Source: Spirometra erinaceieuropaei
Lineage: Eukaryota; Platyhelminthes; Cestoda; Diphyllobothriidea; Diphyllobothriidae
Direction of reading: 5' to 3'
NCBI GenBank assembly: GCA_902702965.1
Contig: CACRXP010000177.1
Coordinates: forward strand, 265,207 to 329,206
DNA length: 64,000 nucleotides
Shown: piece after piece, positions 42,915 to 54,640 of the stretch
How the letters are laid out: every line of letters begins with the position of its first letter
Position numbering within the stretch: the first letter of the stretch is position 1
Notes under the pieces: model-generated
What the model was told of the DNA's origin: nothing
What the model saw: only the letters and a program-made list of their open reading frames with translations
Database searches by the model: none
Translations under genes and position numbers: made by a program

Positions 42915-43363
42915 TGTAGCAGGCAGACAGAAACGATTGTTTGAATAGATAAGGGCGCGAGTTTTGAGAGTTGGGGTGCCTAGCGTCTGAACGCTATCTG
43001 TTCGTCTTCTTCTGCCCCTTTCAGTTGAAGTGCGCGAAGACGGTGATTCCCCCTCCCCGGTGGCAGCATCCAACTCCACCTTCCCCGGACAATAGTGAAG
43101 ACTACGTTGGTTTGGACTTTCCGATCCTTCTTGTCTATCCCTCATCTACGTTTCCTCTTTTTGCGTTCCCAATAAACCTTGGCATACTACGTGACTTGTC
43201 GTGTGTTTGAAGACTGTTATTGATGATGCCGGATCGGAAGTGTGATCCTAATGATGCACAAACTGGACAGAGTATTGCAGTTCCCGATGTTCCACCCCAG
43301 ACTACCCAAATAGACGCAGGCGGACCCTCGGACATCGAACCCCTCGCGAGGTCGGACGCTACA
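42915..43363 (+). repeat. Ty3/gypsy 5' LTR (449 bp)
   Basis: It begins TGTAGCAGGCAG and ends GACGCTACA (TG...CA). It carries an AATAAA at 43171-43176. By eye it is identical to 47520-47968. No TATA box is obvious. Confidence 0.9.
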
Positions 43364-43384
43364 ATGGTGGCAGCGAAAGAGCCG
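43364..43384 (+). other. primer-binding site, tRNA-Leu-like
   Basis: TGGTGGCAGCG (43365-43375) starts two bases after the LTR. It is complementary to CCA plus the 3' acceptor end typical of metazoan tRNA-Leu (CGCTGCCA). The match weakens after 11 bases. An in-frame ATG (43364) overlaps it. Confidence 0.6.
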
Positions 43385-44787
43385 AACCCGCAGCCAAGAA
43401 CCAGTACAACGAACCCTATTCCATCTTCTTTTCAAACCCTACGATGGGAGTAAGGATTTTTCGTGATGGCTGCGCCGACTTCAGTTCCACCTGGACGACG
43501 TGCCAAAAAACGAACGTAGCCGTACGGTTCTTCAACACCTTGCCGACGACCAGATGGACAAAGCACTCGACGCCGGCCTCACTCGCCACACCCCCTTCCA
43601 AGTGCTGTGCGACCGGTTGCAGAGGCTGTTCCAACCTCCCTTGACCATAGAGGAGGCTATCGACCAGTTGCTGAAACGCTCCTTAGGGAGCGATGAGACT
43701 CCTCGGCAGTTCGCCGACGCCTTACTGCAGCTGGCACGCGATGCTTATCCCTCTCTCTCTGCGGCCGATAGAGACCAAGTGGTCCTTTTCCACTTCAAAC
43801 GCGGTCTCGGGTCTCCAGAAGTGACGTATTCCCTGAGGATCCAGCCACCGGGCGACCTCAATGAAGCAATCCAGCGAGCATCCCGCATGCTGACAACCGA
43901 CTCCCTATCAGAGGCTAATCACGCCCGGACTGAACCGTGGAAACACAACCCAGACCGCAGGCAGCAGAGCAGCACCTGGACCAGACCACACTACCCGCCG
44001 TCACAACGCTTCAACCGCGGCAGCCGACCCCCTATGTTCCGCACGCCCTATCGACCCCCACCGCCCAACACCGAGCCAAGACAATTCCGGGGGAATCGAG
44101 ACAGTACAGCGGCGGCGATTACTAAGGAAGGTAACCATATAATTCCCGTCTGCTTTGATTATACGTCACATAATTTGCCGTTTTACACGACACTCTACCT
44201 AGACAACAAACCCGTCAAGGCACTAGTCGACACAGGGGCCACCACATCGTTAGTTCGGGCAGAGGTATTAGACGCTAAGTGGCTTAACCTCGTCAGACAA
44301 AGCGGCCACTCACCTCACCTCAAAACCGCAGACGGGTCACCCATGACCACGTTAGGGTCGGTTCGACTGCCCATCTCATTCCCGGCCAGCGTTAAGGAAA
44401 AACCTTTCGTCGTCACTCACAAGATGTCGTGGGACATGTTACTCGGGCTAGATTTCCTTTCTGCACATAACTGCTGTATCATGGTCAAAGATCGCATACT
44501 TTCCTTAGGACATATGTCAGCGTCTAACAACCCGCCAGGCACCGAGTTTGACGAGGAAGCCACCTGCGCGGCCATCGCAGCATCAGTTGCCTTATCACCC
44601 ACAAGCGTAGACACGGTCTTACCCCCAGACGATACAGTCGCCCTCACAGACAAGGAAGAATTAAGGTCACTCCTGACTGCGTTTAGCGATGTTTTCGCAT
44701 GGGACGATACCTCCTTAGGTCGCACAGCTGTCATCCGTCACAGCATTGACACAGGAACGTCGAAGCCGCTGTGGCAACCACCACGCT
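43364..44787 (+). pseudogene. gag and protease region of the Ty3/gypsy element
   Basis: A frame open from an ATG at 43220 (inside the LTR) and an in-frame ATG at 43364 stops at 43451. The homologous frame then resumes in another phase (PYDGSKDFS, a stop at about 43474, WLRRLQFHLDDVP) and stays open to 44787. Gag-like helices (DQVVLFHFKRGLGSPEV, EAIQRASRML) are followed by a Pro/Arg-rich stretch. The aspartic protease is at about 44218 with the catalytic LVDTGATTSLV, and the flap and MLLGLDFL are at about 44440. No CCHC zinc knuckle is seen before the protease. One frameshift and one stop make this copy non-coding as written. Confidence 0.85.
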
Positions 44788-45702
44788 TATTCCACCACAC
44801 TTTCAGATGGAGGTGAACGACCTAATTCAAACGATGCTGACCACAGGGATAATCCGCCCCTCCAGATCGCCATGGGCATCGCCCGTGACATTAGTGCCAA
44901 AAAAGACGGCAGACTCCGATTTTGTATAGACTATCGGCGACTTAATGCGGTCACCACCCGCGATTCTTTTCCACTGCCAAGAATTGATGTCACACTTGAA
45001 GCGCTGGCCGGAGCCCAATGGTTCTCAACGTTGGACCTTAAGTCCGGTTACTTGCAAGTGGAAGTGGAACCTAGCGACCGCCCCAAAACAGCGTTCATAT
45101 TACCACAAGGGCTCTTTGAATTCGAAACCATGCCGTTCGGGCTATGCAACGCCGCCGCAACTTTTCAACGACTGATGCAGTCCGTGCTGGCCCACTTATA
45201 CCCTCACAGCTGTTTGATATACCTCGACGACGTGATCGTGTTTGGACGCACGGCCCGGCAACATAACGCTAACCTCGCCGCGGTACTCTCTGCTCTCCGA
45301 GATGCCGGCTTGCGTTTAAACCCACAGAAGTGCAAGTTTCTGTGCCAGAAAGTTACCTTTCTTGGTCGCGAAGTCAGCCCGCATGGCATACAGGCGTCAC
45401 AGGAAAAAGTAGAGGCAGTCAGATCATGGCCTACGCCGAAGACCCCAACAGAAGTCAGAGGCTTTATCGGCCTAGCCTCCTACTATCGCCGCTTCATCCT
45501 TCACTTTGCGGAGCTCGCACGCCCACTCCATCGGCTGACCGAAAAGGGTCGGCCATTCTCGTGGACCGACGATTGCCAACAGGCCTTCGATGAGTTAAAA
45601 GCAAAACTCACATCGGCACCGATATTAATGCTGCCTGACACGAGTCCGGAGGCCCCGCCCTTCATTCTCCACAGCGACGCCAGCGGGTTCGCGATCGGGG
45701 CG
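44788..45702 (+). pseudogene. reverse transcriptase region of the Ty3/gypsy element
   Basis: After a frame change near 44787 the start of the domain is read in one phase ([13 protein letters not shown]). A six-A run at 44899-44904 then shifts it to the phase of [29 protein letters not shown] holds the first catalytic Asp, [20 protein letters not shown] the template grip, and [12 protein letters not shown] (about 45211-45246) the YLDD pair. The connection and start of RNase H ([14 protein letters not shown]) end at a TAA at 45703, caused by a shift in the GGGG of 45697-45700. All catalytic acids are kept, so only indels disable it. Confidence 0.9.
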
Positions 45703-47426
45703 TAATCTCACAAGCCGACGAGACAGGGACCGAACGACCGATTTGCTTTGCGAGCAAAACCCTGTCGAAACCCGAGCGAAACTACTGCACCTACCGACGA
45801 GAATTGTTAGCGATGATTACGTTCATCAAACAATTCAAGCCATTCTTAGTGGGCAAACATTTCATTGTCCGCACCGACCATAAGGCCTTGCAGTGGTTAC
45901 AAAATATGAAAGAAGCTGAGGGCCAGCTCGCGAGATGGCAAGAATTACTACAGGAGTTCGATTTCACGTGTCAGTATCGACCAGGTCACCAACACGCCAA
46001 CGCAGACGCCCTTTCTCGCCGCCCAAGTGGGGCCGGCACCGCAGACCCAGAAGGGCCAGACGAACATATAGCGGCGATTACAATCAGCGAACCCACTCGT
46101 TACCATTGGGCAGTTGCACAAAGTACCGACCCGGACACGGCAATAGTTTATGACCACCAGCTGCATGGTCGACACAGACCAACAGAGGCCGAACTCCGCG
46201 GCTCCTCAGAGATCGCCCGCCTCTTGTGCCACCAATGGGCCAACCTGTTCGTAGAGAATGAACTGCTTTTCTTTAAAGACGCCGCATCCACCCATCCGCG
46301 GCTAGTCGTCCCGGGTAGCCTCGTCATACCCGTCCTCACAGACTTGCACCACGAGTTGGGACATGTAGGAGTGACCAAAACGGAAGCGGCCGCTAAACAG
46401 CGTTTCTGGTGGCCCCGCCTCAGAGAGCAGGTCGCCAATTTCTGTAACGCGTGCGCCACCTGTGCCTCCTTCAAAGGCACCATCCCACGACATCGTGCAC
46501 CCCTACAGCCTATGATTACAGGCTTTCCATTCGAGCGAGTAGGCGTGGACATAGTCGGCCCGTTGCCTTACACAACATCCGGCCATCGGTACATCTTAGT
46601 TTTGGTGGATTATTTTACAAAGTGGGCTGAAGCCATCCCCTTACAGCGACAAGACGCAGCCTCGGTCACCAATGCGCTACTCAAGGAGTTGGTCTGTCGA
46701 TACGGCGCACCCTTTTCACTTCACTCCGATTGCGGAGCTAACTTCGAAAGCCACCTTCTACGCGAGGTCTGTGACCTTCTCCTCATCCACAAGACTCGCA
46801 CTACACCAGCCCACCCAGAGGGCAACGGCCAGGTGGAGCGCACAAACCGCACCATCATCAACATCCTGAAGGCGTTCGCGGAGGAACACCACCCACACGA
46901 TTGGGACGTGAAACTACCCTTCGCCATGATGGCCTATAGAGCTGCCGTTCATTCTTCCACGAGCCATGCCCCATTCTACATGTTGACCGGCCGCCAATTC
47001 CGGCTACCGACAGACTCGAACGTCCCCACACAGCAAACGGCGGCCTATACGACCGACGACTATGTGATAGGGCTACAGGAACTGCTAAGACTCACGCACA
47101 ACTTGGCACGCACACAGCTCCGCAACGCCTACGACAGACAAAAGAATTATTTCGACCGACAGGCACATGGGCTGCCCTACCACATCGGCGACCTAGTGCT
47201 CCGCTATCGGGCGGTTCCGCCTGTGGGCACTCCAGCCAAATTCTTCCACCCTTGGGAAGGGCCGTTCGTGGTCGCTGACGTCATTTCGCCCACCACTTAC
47301 ATTATTCGCGACGCCCTCACCCACGCCGGCCCCGCTTTCACCGTACAATTTGATAAGTTGAAACCGTACCACGGCAGTCTTCCCGTTGCGTCCCACTATA
47401 CCCTACCCATCCTTCCCCCCATTTAG
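45703..47426 (+). pseudogene. RNase H and integrase region of the Ty3/gypsy element
   Basis: After the shift at about 45700 the frame stays open to the TAG at 47424. RNase H continues with KPERNYCTYRRELLAMITF and FIVRTDHKALQWL. Integrase shows the HHCC zinc finger (H-H...C-N-A-C-A-T-C-A, about 46350-46470) and the catalytic D-D-E set: GVDIVGPLPY (about 46543), LHSDCGANFES (about 46722) and GNGQVERTNRTI (about 46820). A GPF module (HPWEGPFVVADVIS) is at about 47248. Everything from 45804 is one open frame of 540 codons, so this half is intact. A polypurine tract follows at 47500. Confidence 0.92.
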
Positions 47427-47495
47427 TCCCCTTGCCTACCAACGAAGTGGAAATTCCCCCTGACCCACACCCCCCACCAGGCCCCGCGGACGGGG

Positions 47496-47519
47496 CACTG
47501 CCTAGAGGGGGGGGGCAGT
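47496..47519 (+). other. polypurine tract of the Ty3/gypsy element
   Basis: GAGGGGGGGGGCAGT immediately precedes the TGTAGC start of the 3' LTR; it primes plus-strand DNA synthesis in LTR elements. Confidence 0.75.
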
Positions 47520-47968
47520 TGTAGCAGGCAGACAGAAACGATTGTTTGAATAGATAAGGGCGCGAGTTTTGAGAGTTGGGGTGCCTAGCGTCTGAACGCT
47601 ATCTGTTCGTCTTCTTCTGCCCCTTTCAGTTGAAGTGCGCGAAGACGGTGATTCCCCCTCCCCGGTGGCAGCATCCAACTCCACCTTCCCCGGACAATAG
47701 TGAAGACTACGTTGGTTTGGACTTTCCGATCCTTCTTGTCTATCCCTCATCTACGTTTCCTCTTTTTGCGTTCCCAATAAACCTTGGCATACTACGTGAC
47801 TTGTCGTGTGTTTGAAGACTGTTATTGATGATGCCGGATCGGAAGTGTGATCCTAATGATGCACAAACTGGACAGAGTATTGCAGTTCCCGATGTTCCAC
47901 CCCAGACTACCCAAATAGACGCAGGCGGACCCTCGGACATCGAACCCCTCGCGAGGTCGGACGCTACA
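47520..47968 (+). repeat. Ty3/gypsy 3' LTR (449 bp)
   Basis: Same length and, by eye, same sequence as 42915-43363, offset 4,605. It is followed by the second GTAC of the target duplication and unrelated DNA. Confidence 0.9.
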
Positions 47969-47972
47969 GTAC

Positions 47973-50440
47973 CGTATCATTAGTTGCTGTTTCAGGAAAC
48001 GCTAACACTTGACATTATGCCGAGGGAGAGAGAGAGTGGCCATGCTGAAGGTTTATTTTATGGGACATGCGGGAACAATAAAAATGTTCTGCATTCTTGT
48101 TGCGGTGTGTGGTGGACCCTAACCCGTTATGCTTCAGGCATTCAGGGTAAAACCTAGGTGTCTATCAAGCGCCGCTTAGCCTTTCCGAGTTTCGATCTAC
48201 TGCCACGCATGCGTGTATTACGTACGTTTTTCCCAAGATGTACGCACTCACGCCACGACAGCCGCTGCGTCCAATATTCCCACGATGTGAGTGGGAGACA
48301 CGGATAATCGACTGATAAGTGTGGGGAGTGGAGAGCCTGGGGTCGAAACTTTCGAGATCATTTTCAGGACATGTCCGTGCATTCCTCATTAAAATTAATC
48401 CGCCACGCGTGGGTCCATAATAAGGATCCAGGGGTTACGTTTTTTGGTTGCCAAATCGCGATATTATGACGACAATGACGATTTGTAAAGTGCGAAATTA
48501 TTGTACCTAAATTGTAGAACATTATCAAAAAGAGAAAGTTGGTGGGTGTCCCTAGGCCGAGCATCGTGAAATCTATACTTAGTAGCTGTACTTTGGGTAT
48601 TGCCTTACGTGCCACACCATCGTATCGTTTATTAACGCCTGTGATTTTCGAAAGTGCTAGGAGTTTGTTTATTGACCGGAAGTTGTCAAATGACATAGAC
48701 TGTCCGTGCGTGGGATTAGGCAGAATATGTTATTTCTTCCATGAAATGGAATAGGTTTCATTTTCCAGGGCGAGATTGAATATATTTAAAAGGAGGGGCA
48801 GAAAAATTTCGTTCGCTTCAGCCTTTAAGATACTGACGGGGACATAATCTGGGTCAGGATTATGACTGCGGCTACGTTCTAGAAGGTAAAATTTATAGGT
48901 TCGGGAGCGATATTCGTTTAAACCAGGATGCTCTGGAACAGAGTACTCGAATTCTTAATAAACGTCAAGTTGGCGTCTACTGCTGAATTTTGGAGAGCGT
49001 CTGAAAGGGTTGGCCGCTGAGTCTTACTATAGGCTCTTTCGCTTCGAAAAAAAGGTTTCGCAACATTCGATGGGCGGTTTTCCGCGAAGCTGACCATTGT
49101 CCACTCGGAGATATGGTGGATCAAGAACAAAACTAAACCGTCATGTTGCAGATGAAAACGACGAGATAGTAAACGCAGCCCATGGTGTAAAGATAAACGG
49201 AGGAAAACCTAATTTGTGGCATTTCATGTTCTCTTTAGCAGACCTAAACCTTCTCACAGCTTAACAGTATAAACATTCTCTACATCATCCAGCGTCTGAC
49301 TGTTAATTTGGCAAATGGAACGAATGCTCACGTCTGGTGTTGTAAAAAACATCGTATCATTGAAGATATCCTGTATGGGTAAAAAGGAGAAGAATATAGG
49401 TATAGGAATTTGTGGGCAGAATCACTGATCACTACCGCTAGCTATCTGATTTCCTACGAAAAATCTATATACGTCATACTGCCGTGTATTCCCGCAGAGA
49501 TTTTACTGTTGACCTGGTGAGTTTGCCAACCCAGCATGAGCATTCTGCCAGGAATACGACCATGAAAGAAACTTGCTGGAGGGTGAAAGGCACACTGTTT
49601 TGATTGAAACAGGAATTCCATTCACAAAAGGGGATACTGATTTAGTGGTTTTAGCGGCTTATATACAAGGTGTGGAGATAACTGAGAATACATTCTGTTT
49701 GTTGGGTGGGGTAACAGTCGATTAGGTGGGGTAATTTTTCCTAGAAAAAGTGAATTTATTAGGTTGAAGGGAAATAAAATTGTACTTAGATTTGTCTATG
49801 ATCTAGGCACTTGCTTTGATTCTCTAGGGACGACTAGTAGAATATGGGTTTGCACGTATGAATTTGAAGGTTTACAGGCAGAGTTCTTAATGACCCTATT
49901 TATATACAATGCTTTTGGATATTCCAACTCATTATAAAGTTACAGACATTTCCAATGTGACCGGATCACCCTACAGTCATTATGATGGGGAAACGCATCC
50001 GTACACCGCAAGTCAGTACGGAAAGATCGTGTATGACAGTGTTTTACAGAGCTTACAGTGAGTAGTCATGTTGTAAAAGCTGATTTATGTCGAAGAAAAA
50101 GAGCTAGCCAAAGAGGCCCAGTTCACAGATGCCGTTCGTTTAATGTCTAGAAATCTTAGTCCCGAAAAGTACGAACTTAAACTAAAACGTTGCATTCCAC
50201 ACTTTGAGACGCTCTCGGGAGTCCCACAGCTGATGCCCAATGGACCGCTGATAGTTTCAGTGCTTTTATGTCCCAAACTTTTATAAAAAAACCTCGAGCA
50301 TTCCGCTTCCGACTGTACAGACATTGACTGAGACACTTTAAGTCAGCTTATTAAGGTAATGGGGTTTTTGCCCTTGAGCTCCGTATTCATATCGATAACC
50401 AGAAATAGAATCAATAACTACATCAGCAAATGCGGGAATG
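47973..50440. other. unassigned non-coding stretch
   Basis: Short frames only, on both strands; the largest (48364-48696, minus, 110 codons) has no recognisable domain. No repeat family shared with other parts of the window was found. Confidence 0.4.
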
Positions 50441-50446
50441 CAAAAG

Positions 50447-51050
50447 TTAGCGGTAAGCGTGAGCCAGGCGCCAACTTCCGCCGCGAAAACAATCGTGATT
50501 ATAAGTACAGTAGTTTCCCAGCAAATGAGCATCTAGCCTACACTTAAAAGGATTCGACAGTTTCCGAAAGAACCACTGTATTAGGGAGTCTGTTCCATGC
50601 CCCAATGACCCTGTGAGAGAAGGCGTTCCGTCGGACGTCCGCATAAGCCAGACTTCTCTGCAGTTTGAATGGATGACCACGCAGACGGTCAGTCCCGGCA
50701 AATTCAAAGAATTCACTAAAGTCTAGAGCACACTCACGGCCTCTAACGATCCTGTAGGTTTGAATGAACTCGCCGCGCAGTTGCTTGTAAATGAGAGGAA
50801 ACAGATTTAGTTCGGTCAGCCTGGTTTCGTAAGGCATATGATTAAGATTCTAGGCCATCTTCGTAGTCATCAGCCGTTGATAATCTTTCTTCAACAACAG
50901 TCTCCAGGCCTGGACTGCATACTCTAAGTGAGACGGGACGAATGTCCTATAAGTTTTTCCGAACAGCTCGAAACCATAACTTTCACTCTGTGGGGCGTGA
51001 CTGTAGTGATTCGGCGTTTTCGTCAGTCTCATAGACCTGGACCTCATAGT
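50447..51050 (-). mobile_element. CR1/jockey-like non-LTR element, 3' coding fragment
   Basis: On the minus strand the frames read RTFVPSHLEYAVQAWRLLLK (compare 'fVRPhLEYa.qaW'), then MPYETRLTELNLFPLIYKQL with RGEFIQTYRIV (the 'RL..L.l.pL..RR.rgdli' block). LRGHPFKLQRSL and AFSHRVIGAWNRLP and a final SFKCRLDAHLL follow. This is the standard end of a CR1-like ORF2. The catalytic part is missing and there are two frame breaks. It lies next to a plus-oriented copy of a related family. Confidence 0.8.
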
Positions 51051-51169
51051 GTCTCAGTTAGCAGTCAAAAAGCGAATGTTAATGTAATTTTCCCATTGCT
51101 CTTATGCAAGATATTTAATCTCACTCTTGGAATTGAGACCTATCCCACCTTGTAGAAGTAACCACACAT

Positions 51170-52850
51170 TTGCCTATGCCCAAGCATGGCCGATCTACGT
51201 CATTTGATGACTTCCGGCCCATAAACACCCTTCCCGCAGTTTCGGAAATCTTTTCTCAAAGATAAGATGATCTATCACTTAAAGGAGAATGACCTACTGT
51301 GCACTGCACAGCTTGGATTCCTCAAAGCTCGGTCTTGTGACACCTGTCGGCTATCTTTCTCTGACCATGTTCTCCAATCTAAGGACAATGGTTTTGCACT
51401 TTACAAAGGCTATTTCGATTTCACTAAGGCTTTTAATCTTGTTGACCATGCTCCTCCTATCTTGAAACTGTCCCCTTTCGGAAGAAGTGGCAAACTTTTA
51501 AATTTTATATCCTCTTACCTGGGCACTCGTACACAACGAGTTAAGATTTCCAATACTATCTACAATCCCGCACGTGTGAGGAGTGGAGTCATTCAGGGAA
51601 GTGTACTCGGCCCGCTTTTATTTTGCCTTTTCGTTAATGATGTACTTGATTTATTTCAGAATGCCAGGCCTTTCATGTATGCCGATGATCTTAAAGTTGC
51701 ATATCGATATAGGCCGGCAGATCATGACATCGTGCTTGAGCTCCTAAAGAGCGATCTACAGGCTTTCGCCCAGTGGTGCCGCACATGGCGCCTTTCTCTT
51801 TCTTGTCATAAGTGCTCAGTCAGGGTGGTTGGCGGCGACCACCAACCTCAACTAAGTATTGACGGTTACGGCATAAATGTGCCTGGGGTTATAAGAGATC
51901 TGGGCGTATCATACTCCAAGAATCTTAATCCATCGGACCACTGCGCCGTGAGAGTCTCCAGAGCATGTTGAACGACCGGGTTTATCCTCCAAAATTTTAA
52001 AATCAGCGATATTAGAATGCGCCTTCATAACATCTACATTAGACCTGGCCTGGAATACTGTTCGTTTTTATTTACCCTTATGCGTGTTGCTGAGCGGAAG
52101 AAAATAGAATCCGTTCAACAATTTTAGCCCCGGGACACCGACATTTGCCTTACCAAGAACGTTGCCGGCTTACGGACCTTGATCATTGATGGTTCCGTAG
52201 ATTACAAAAGGGACTATTTTTGCTATTTATACTCTTATATAAGTACACATTTAACCCACTCACATCTTTAAGACATCATATCCACCTACGACGTAACAGT
52301 CACCGTGAGGTCTTCTTATTTCTGCCTCTGGCACGTATTGTTAAATATCGTCGGTTCTATTCTGTAAATGCAATTGCTATTTGGAATAAACTAGCCACGA
52401 GTGTTAAAACTCTGCACAATTATCCTTTATTTAAGAGATTTGCGATTTTTGCGTTCAGAAAAGCTCCCACAAATGTTGGTTGCTGAACCCACTGATGGAC
52501 TCTAACGTAGCGACGGCGTTTGTGGTCTCTGAACACTATGGCCGGTCTCACCAGCTGTTTCTCAACGCCTCTACTTTGACTATGCAAAATGTTATGAAAG
52601 AAATTGACGTCCGATAATCTCCGATACCGTGCAACTCACCCCCCCCCCTTCTTGACGGTCGAAAGTATACCACCAGCAGTTTTTTCTCCTGAACCCTCCA
52701 AACCATGGAAACCACCTTCAACTTAATTTTTATTCCTTACCTCAGGAGCCTTTTTTTACTGCTGGTCGGATTTGTGTTTAATCGCTTCCCTTGACAATGC
52801 CTGCAAACTGGCATTAGATAAATTATTATTATTATTATTATTATTATATC
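51170..52850 (+). mobile_element. CR1-like non-LTR element, 5'-truncated, with reverse transcriptase and 3' tail
   Basis: A decayed start (SFDDFRPINTLPAVSEI at about 51200) is followed by an open frame, 51267-51971. It has YFDFTKAFNLVDHAPP (first catalytic Asp), RSGVIQGSVLGPLLFCLFVN, and the catalytic MYADDLK at 51675-51695. CRTWRLSLSCHKCSV and GVIRDLGVSYSKNL follow, all characteristic of CR1-type enzymes. After a stop, the thumb NIYIRPGLEYCSFLF (about 52030) and a decayed C-terminus continue to about 52486. The 3' end has CTGACAATGCCTGCAAACTG and a (TTA)n run at 52821-52846, as in CR1-type tails. No ORF1 or APE endonuclease remains. Confidence 0.85.
52821..52848. repeat. (TTA)n microsatellite at a CR1 tail
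   Basis: ATTATTATTATTATTATTAT; it is the probable 3' terminus of the non-LTR copy. Confidence 0.75.
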
Positions 52851-53224
52851 TGTGTCTGAATTGGACGATGATGAAAACAGAAAGTGGCGCGATGTAGAAT
52901 CTGCGTACAAAAATAAACGACAGTGATCTCATTTTAACCGCAGTAAAGGCATCGTCTTGAAGGGTATGCCTGAGTCTACTTCAAACATCCCAAAGAACAG
53001 AATAAACCACGAGAAAACGAAAACATCACCGTCTTGAAAGCTATCAGAAATGGACCAATTAAGAATTCGAAGGGTGAGTCGAGTCGGCAAATATCATTAA
53101 AAATGTTCTTGCTGAAGAGGAAAGCAGTACTCCCAGCGGGATTTCTCACCGTTCGAAGGGGAGAAATGGAGGGAACTCAAGACCGAATTCCTCAGAAGAT
53201 ATAAGTCCAGCGAGAACAGCCTAC

Positions 53225-54110
53225 GAATATTGAATTGAAACTTTAACACTAGGGACATTAGAATGCACCTTTACAACATGTACGTTAGACCTGGCCTGGA
53301 ATGCGGTTCGTTTTATTTAGCCTCATGCGTGCTACTGAGCGGAAGAAAATCGAATCTGTCCAACATTTTTACCAAGAGAGTTTAATCCCCTGAACATTTG
53401 CATTTGTCTTACCAAGAACGTTACCGGCTTACAGGACTTGATCCGTTATGGTTTCGTAGATTACAAAGTGGACTATTCTTACCATTTAAGCTTGTATATA
53501 ATCGTACCTTTAACCCACTCACTACTTTAAGACATCTTGTCTACCCCGACGTAGCATTCACCGTGAGGTCTTTTTATTTCTTCCTCTGGCAAGTACTGTT
53601 AAATATCGTCGGTTCGTTTCTGTAAATGCAATTGCTATTTGGAATAAACTACCCATGATTGTGAAAAATCTGCAAAATTATCATTTGTTGAGGAGAACTG
53701 TTACTCGCTGTTTGCTTTCAGAAAACTCACATATATCATTCGTGCTGAATCTACTGATCCACTATACCGTAGCGATGGCATTGGTGGCCTCTGATCCCTA
53801 TGGCGGGCTCGCCGAGGGCAATTTCTTTAGCCAGCAACGACAGCTGTTCTTCAGAACTTCTGTTTGGTCCAGTCCCGATTTCATGAACAGAAATGGAGAC
53901 TGATAATATCTTTTGCAGTGCTATTCATCCCTTTATTGAGTGTCGTTATTTCATGGCCAACAGTTTTTTCTCCTGAACCCTCGAAACTATAAAAACCACC
54001 TTCTTCATTTTTTTGTCCGGTGCTTTTTTTACTGCCGGCCGAATATGTGTTTATCCTTTCCCTGACAATGCCTGTAAACTGGCATTAACTACAATTATTG
54101 TTATTGAAGA
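53225..54110 (+). mobile_element. CR1-like non-LTR element, short second copy of the same family
   Basis: It matches the 3' third of the 51170-52850 copy: DIRMHLYNMYVRPGLECGSF, then KKIESVQHFYQ and later FKLVYNRTFNPLTTLRHLV. The same 3' end CCTGACAATGCCTGTAAACT lies at 54060, followed by ATTATTGTTATTG. Several stops break the frame. Two copies ending alike confirm the 3' terminus of the family. Confidence 0.75.
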
Positions 54111-54439
54111 AGACACGTTAGGCAAGAGAGCCCTGAACGAAAGCTATGTTGGGCATCAAACAATATTCTGTTTTTTTCCAGGTATTGTATCAAATGTCTC
54201 TTAATGATGCGTTATATTATTTTACGCGCAATGCAAGAAAGTCTGACGGACAATAATTTTCGCAGTCAAGTCGTTAGCCTTCTTAAAGGATCGGACTGAT
54301 GAGCGCGCACTTCTATTCTTCCGGGAGCTCACTTTCTTCAAATGGCTTTTGAGATATTTCAGACAATGGTTTGCACGGTTCATTAGCAAGTTCACGAAGT
54401 GCTAGTACAGGAATTCTATCTGGGCCAGACGGTTTGGCA

Positions 54440-54640
54440 GATTTCAGTCGGAGTAGTTCGACCTCAACTATGGTCAATTAAAAAGTGGCTGTACTGTACC
54501 CCTTATTGTGTGGGTTCGAATCCCACCGTGGCGCCGAGTTTTCCACAGTTTGGTCAATATGACATATTCAAAATCTGTGAAAACATCAATGAACTGGTAA
54601 TTTCTGTTAATGCTGAACAGGTGTTGGTATTAGTTGTTTA
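54440..54640 (+). repeat. tRNA-derived SINE family 2, copy 2
   Basis: An A-box-like CTATGGTCAATTAAAAAGTGG, a good B box GTGGGTTCGAATCCCACC at 54511, then GGCGCCGAGTTTTCCACAGT and TTGGTCAATATGAC. The tail after the B box is the same as at 23297-23360. Confidence 0.6.

Larger units (their letters stand above)
42915..47968 (+). mobile_element. Ty3/gypsy LTR retrotransposon, complete copy (5,054 bp)
   Basis: Order: 5' LTR, primer-binding site, gag, protease, reverse transcriptase, RNase H, integrase with GPF module, polypurine tract, 3' LTR. Integrase last in pol places it in Ty3/gypsy. LTRs look identical and there is a GTAC duplication, so insertion is recent. The gag-pol frame is broken by about four one-base indels and one stop. 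It lies to the right of the gap, with no gene near. Confidence 0.95.

Noticed and set aside
44746..44895. First 50 codons of the frame 44746-45705 as protein
   Set aside because: Out of phase with the retroelement here; the true phase joins only after the A run at 44899.
54288..54300. CTGATGAG as a hammerhead core
   Set aside because: No stem II partner and no GAAA at a suitable distance.
54510..54530. tRNA gene at a perfect-looking B box
   Set aside because: No matching clover-leaf upstream; same tail as the SINE at 23226.
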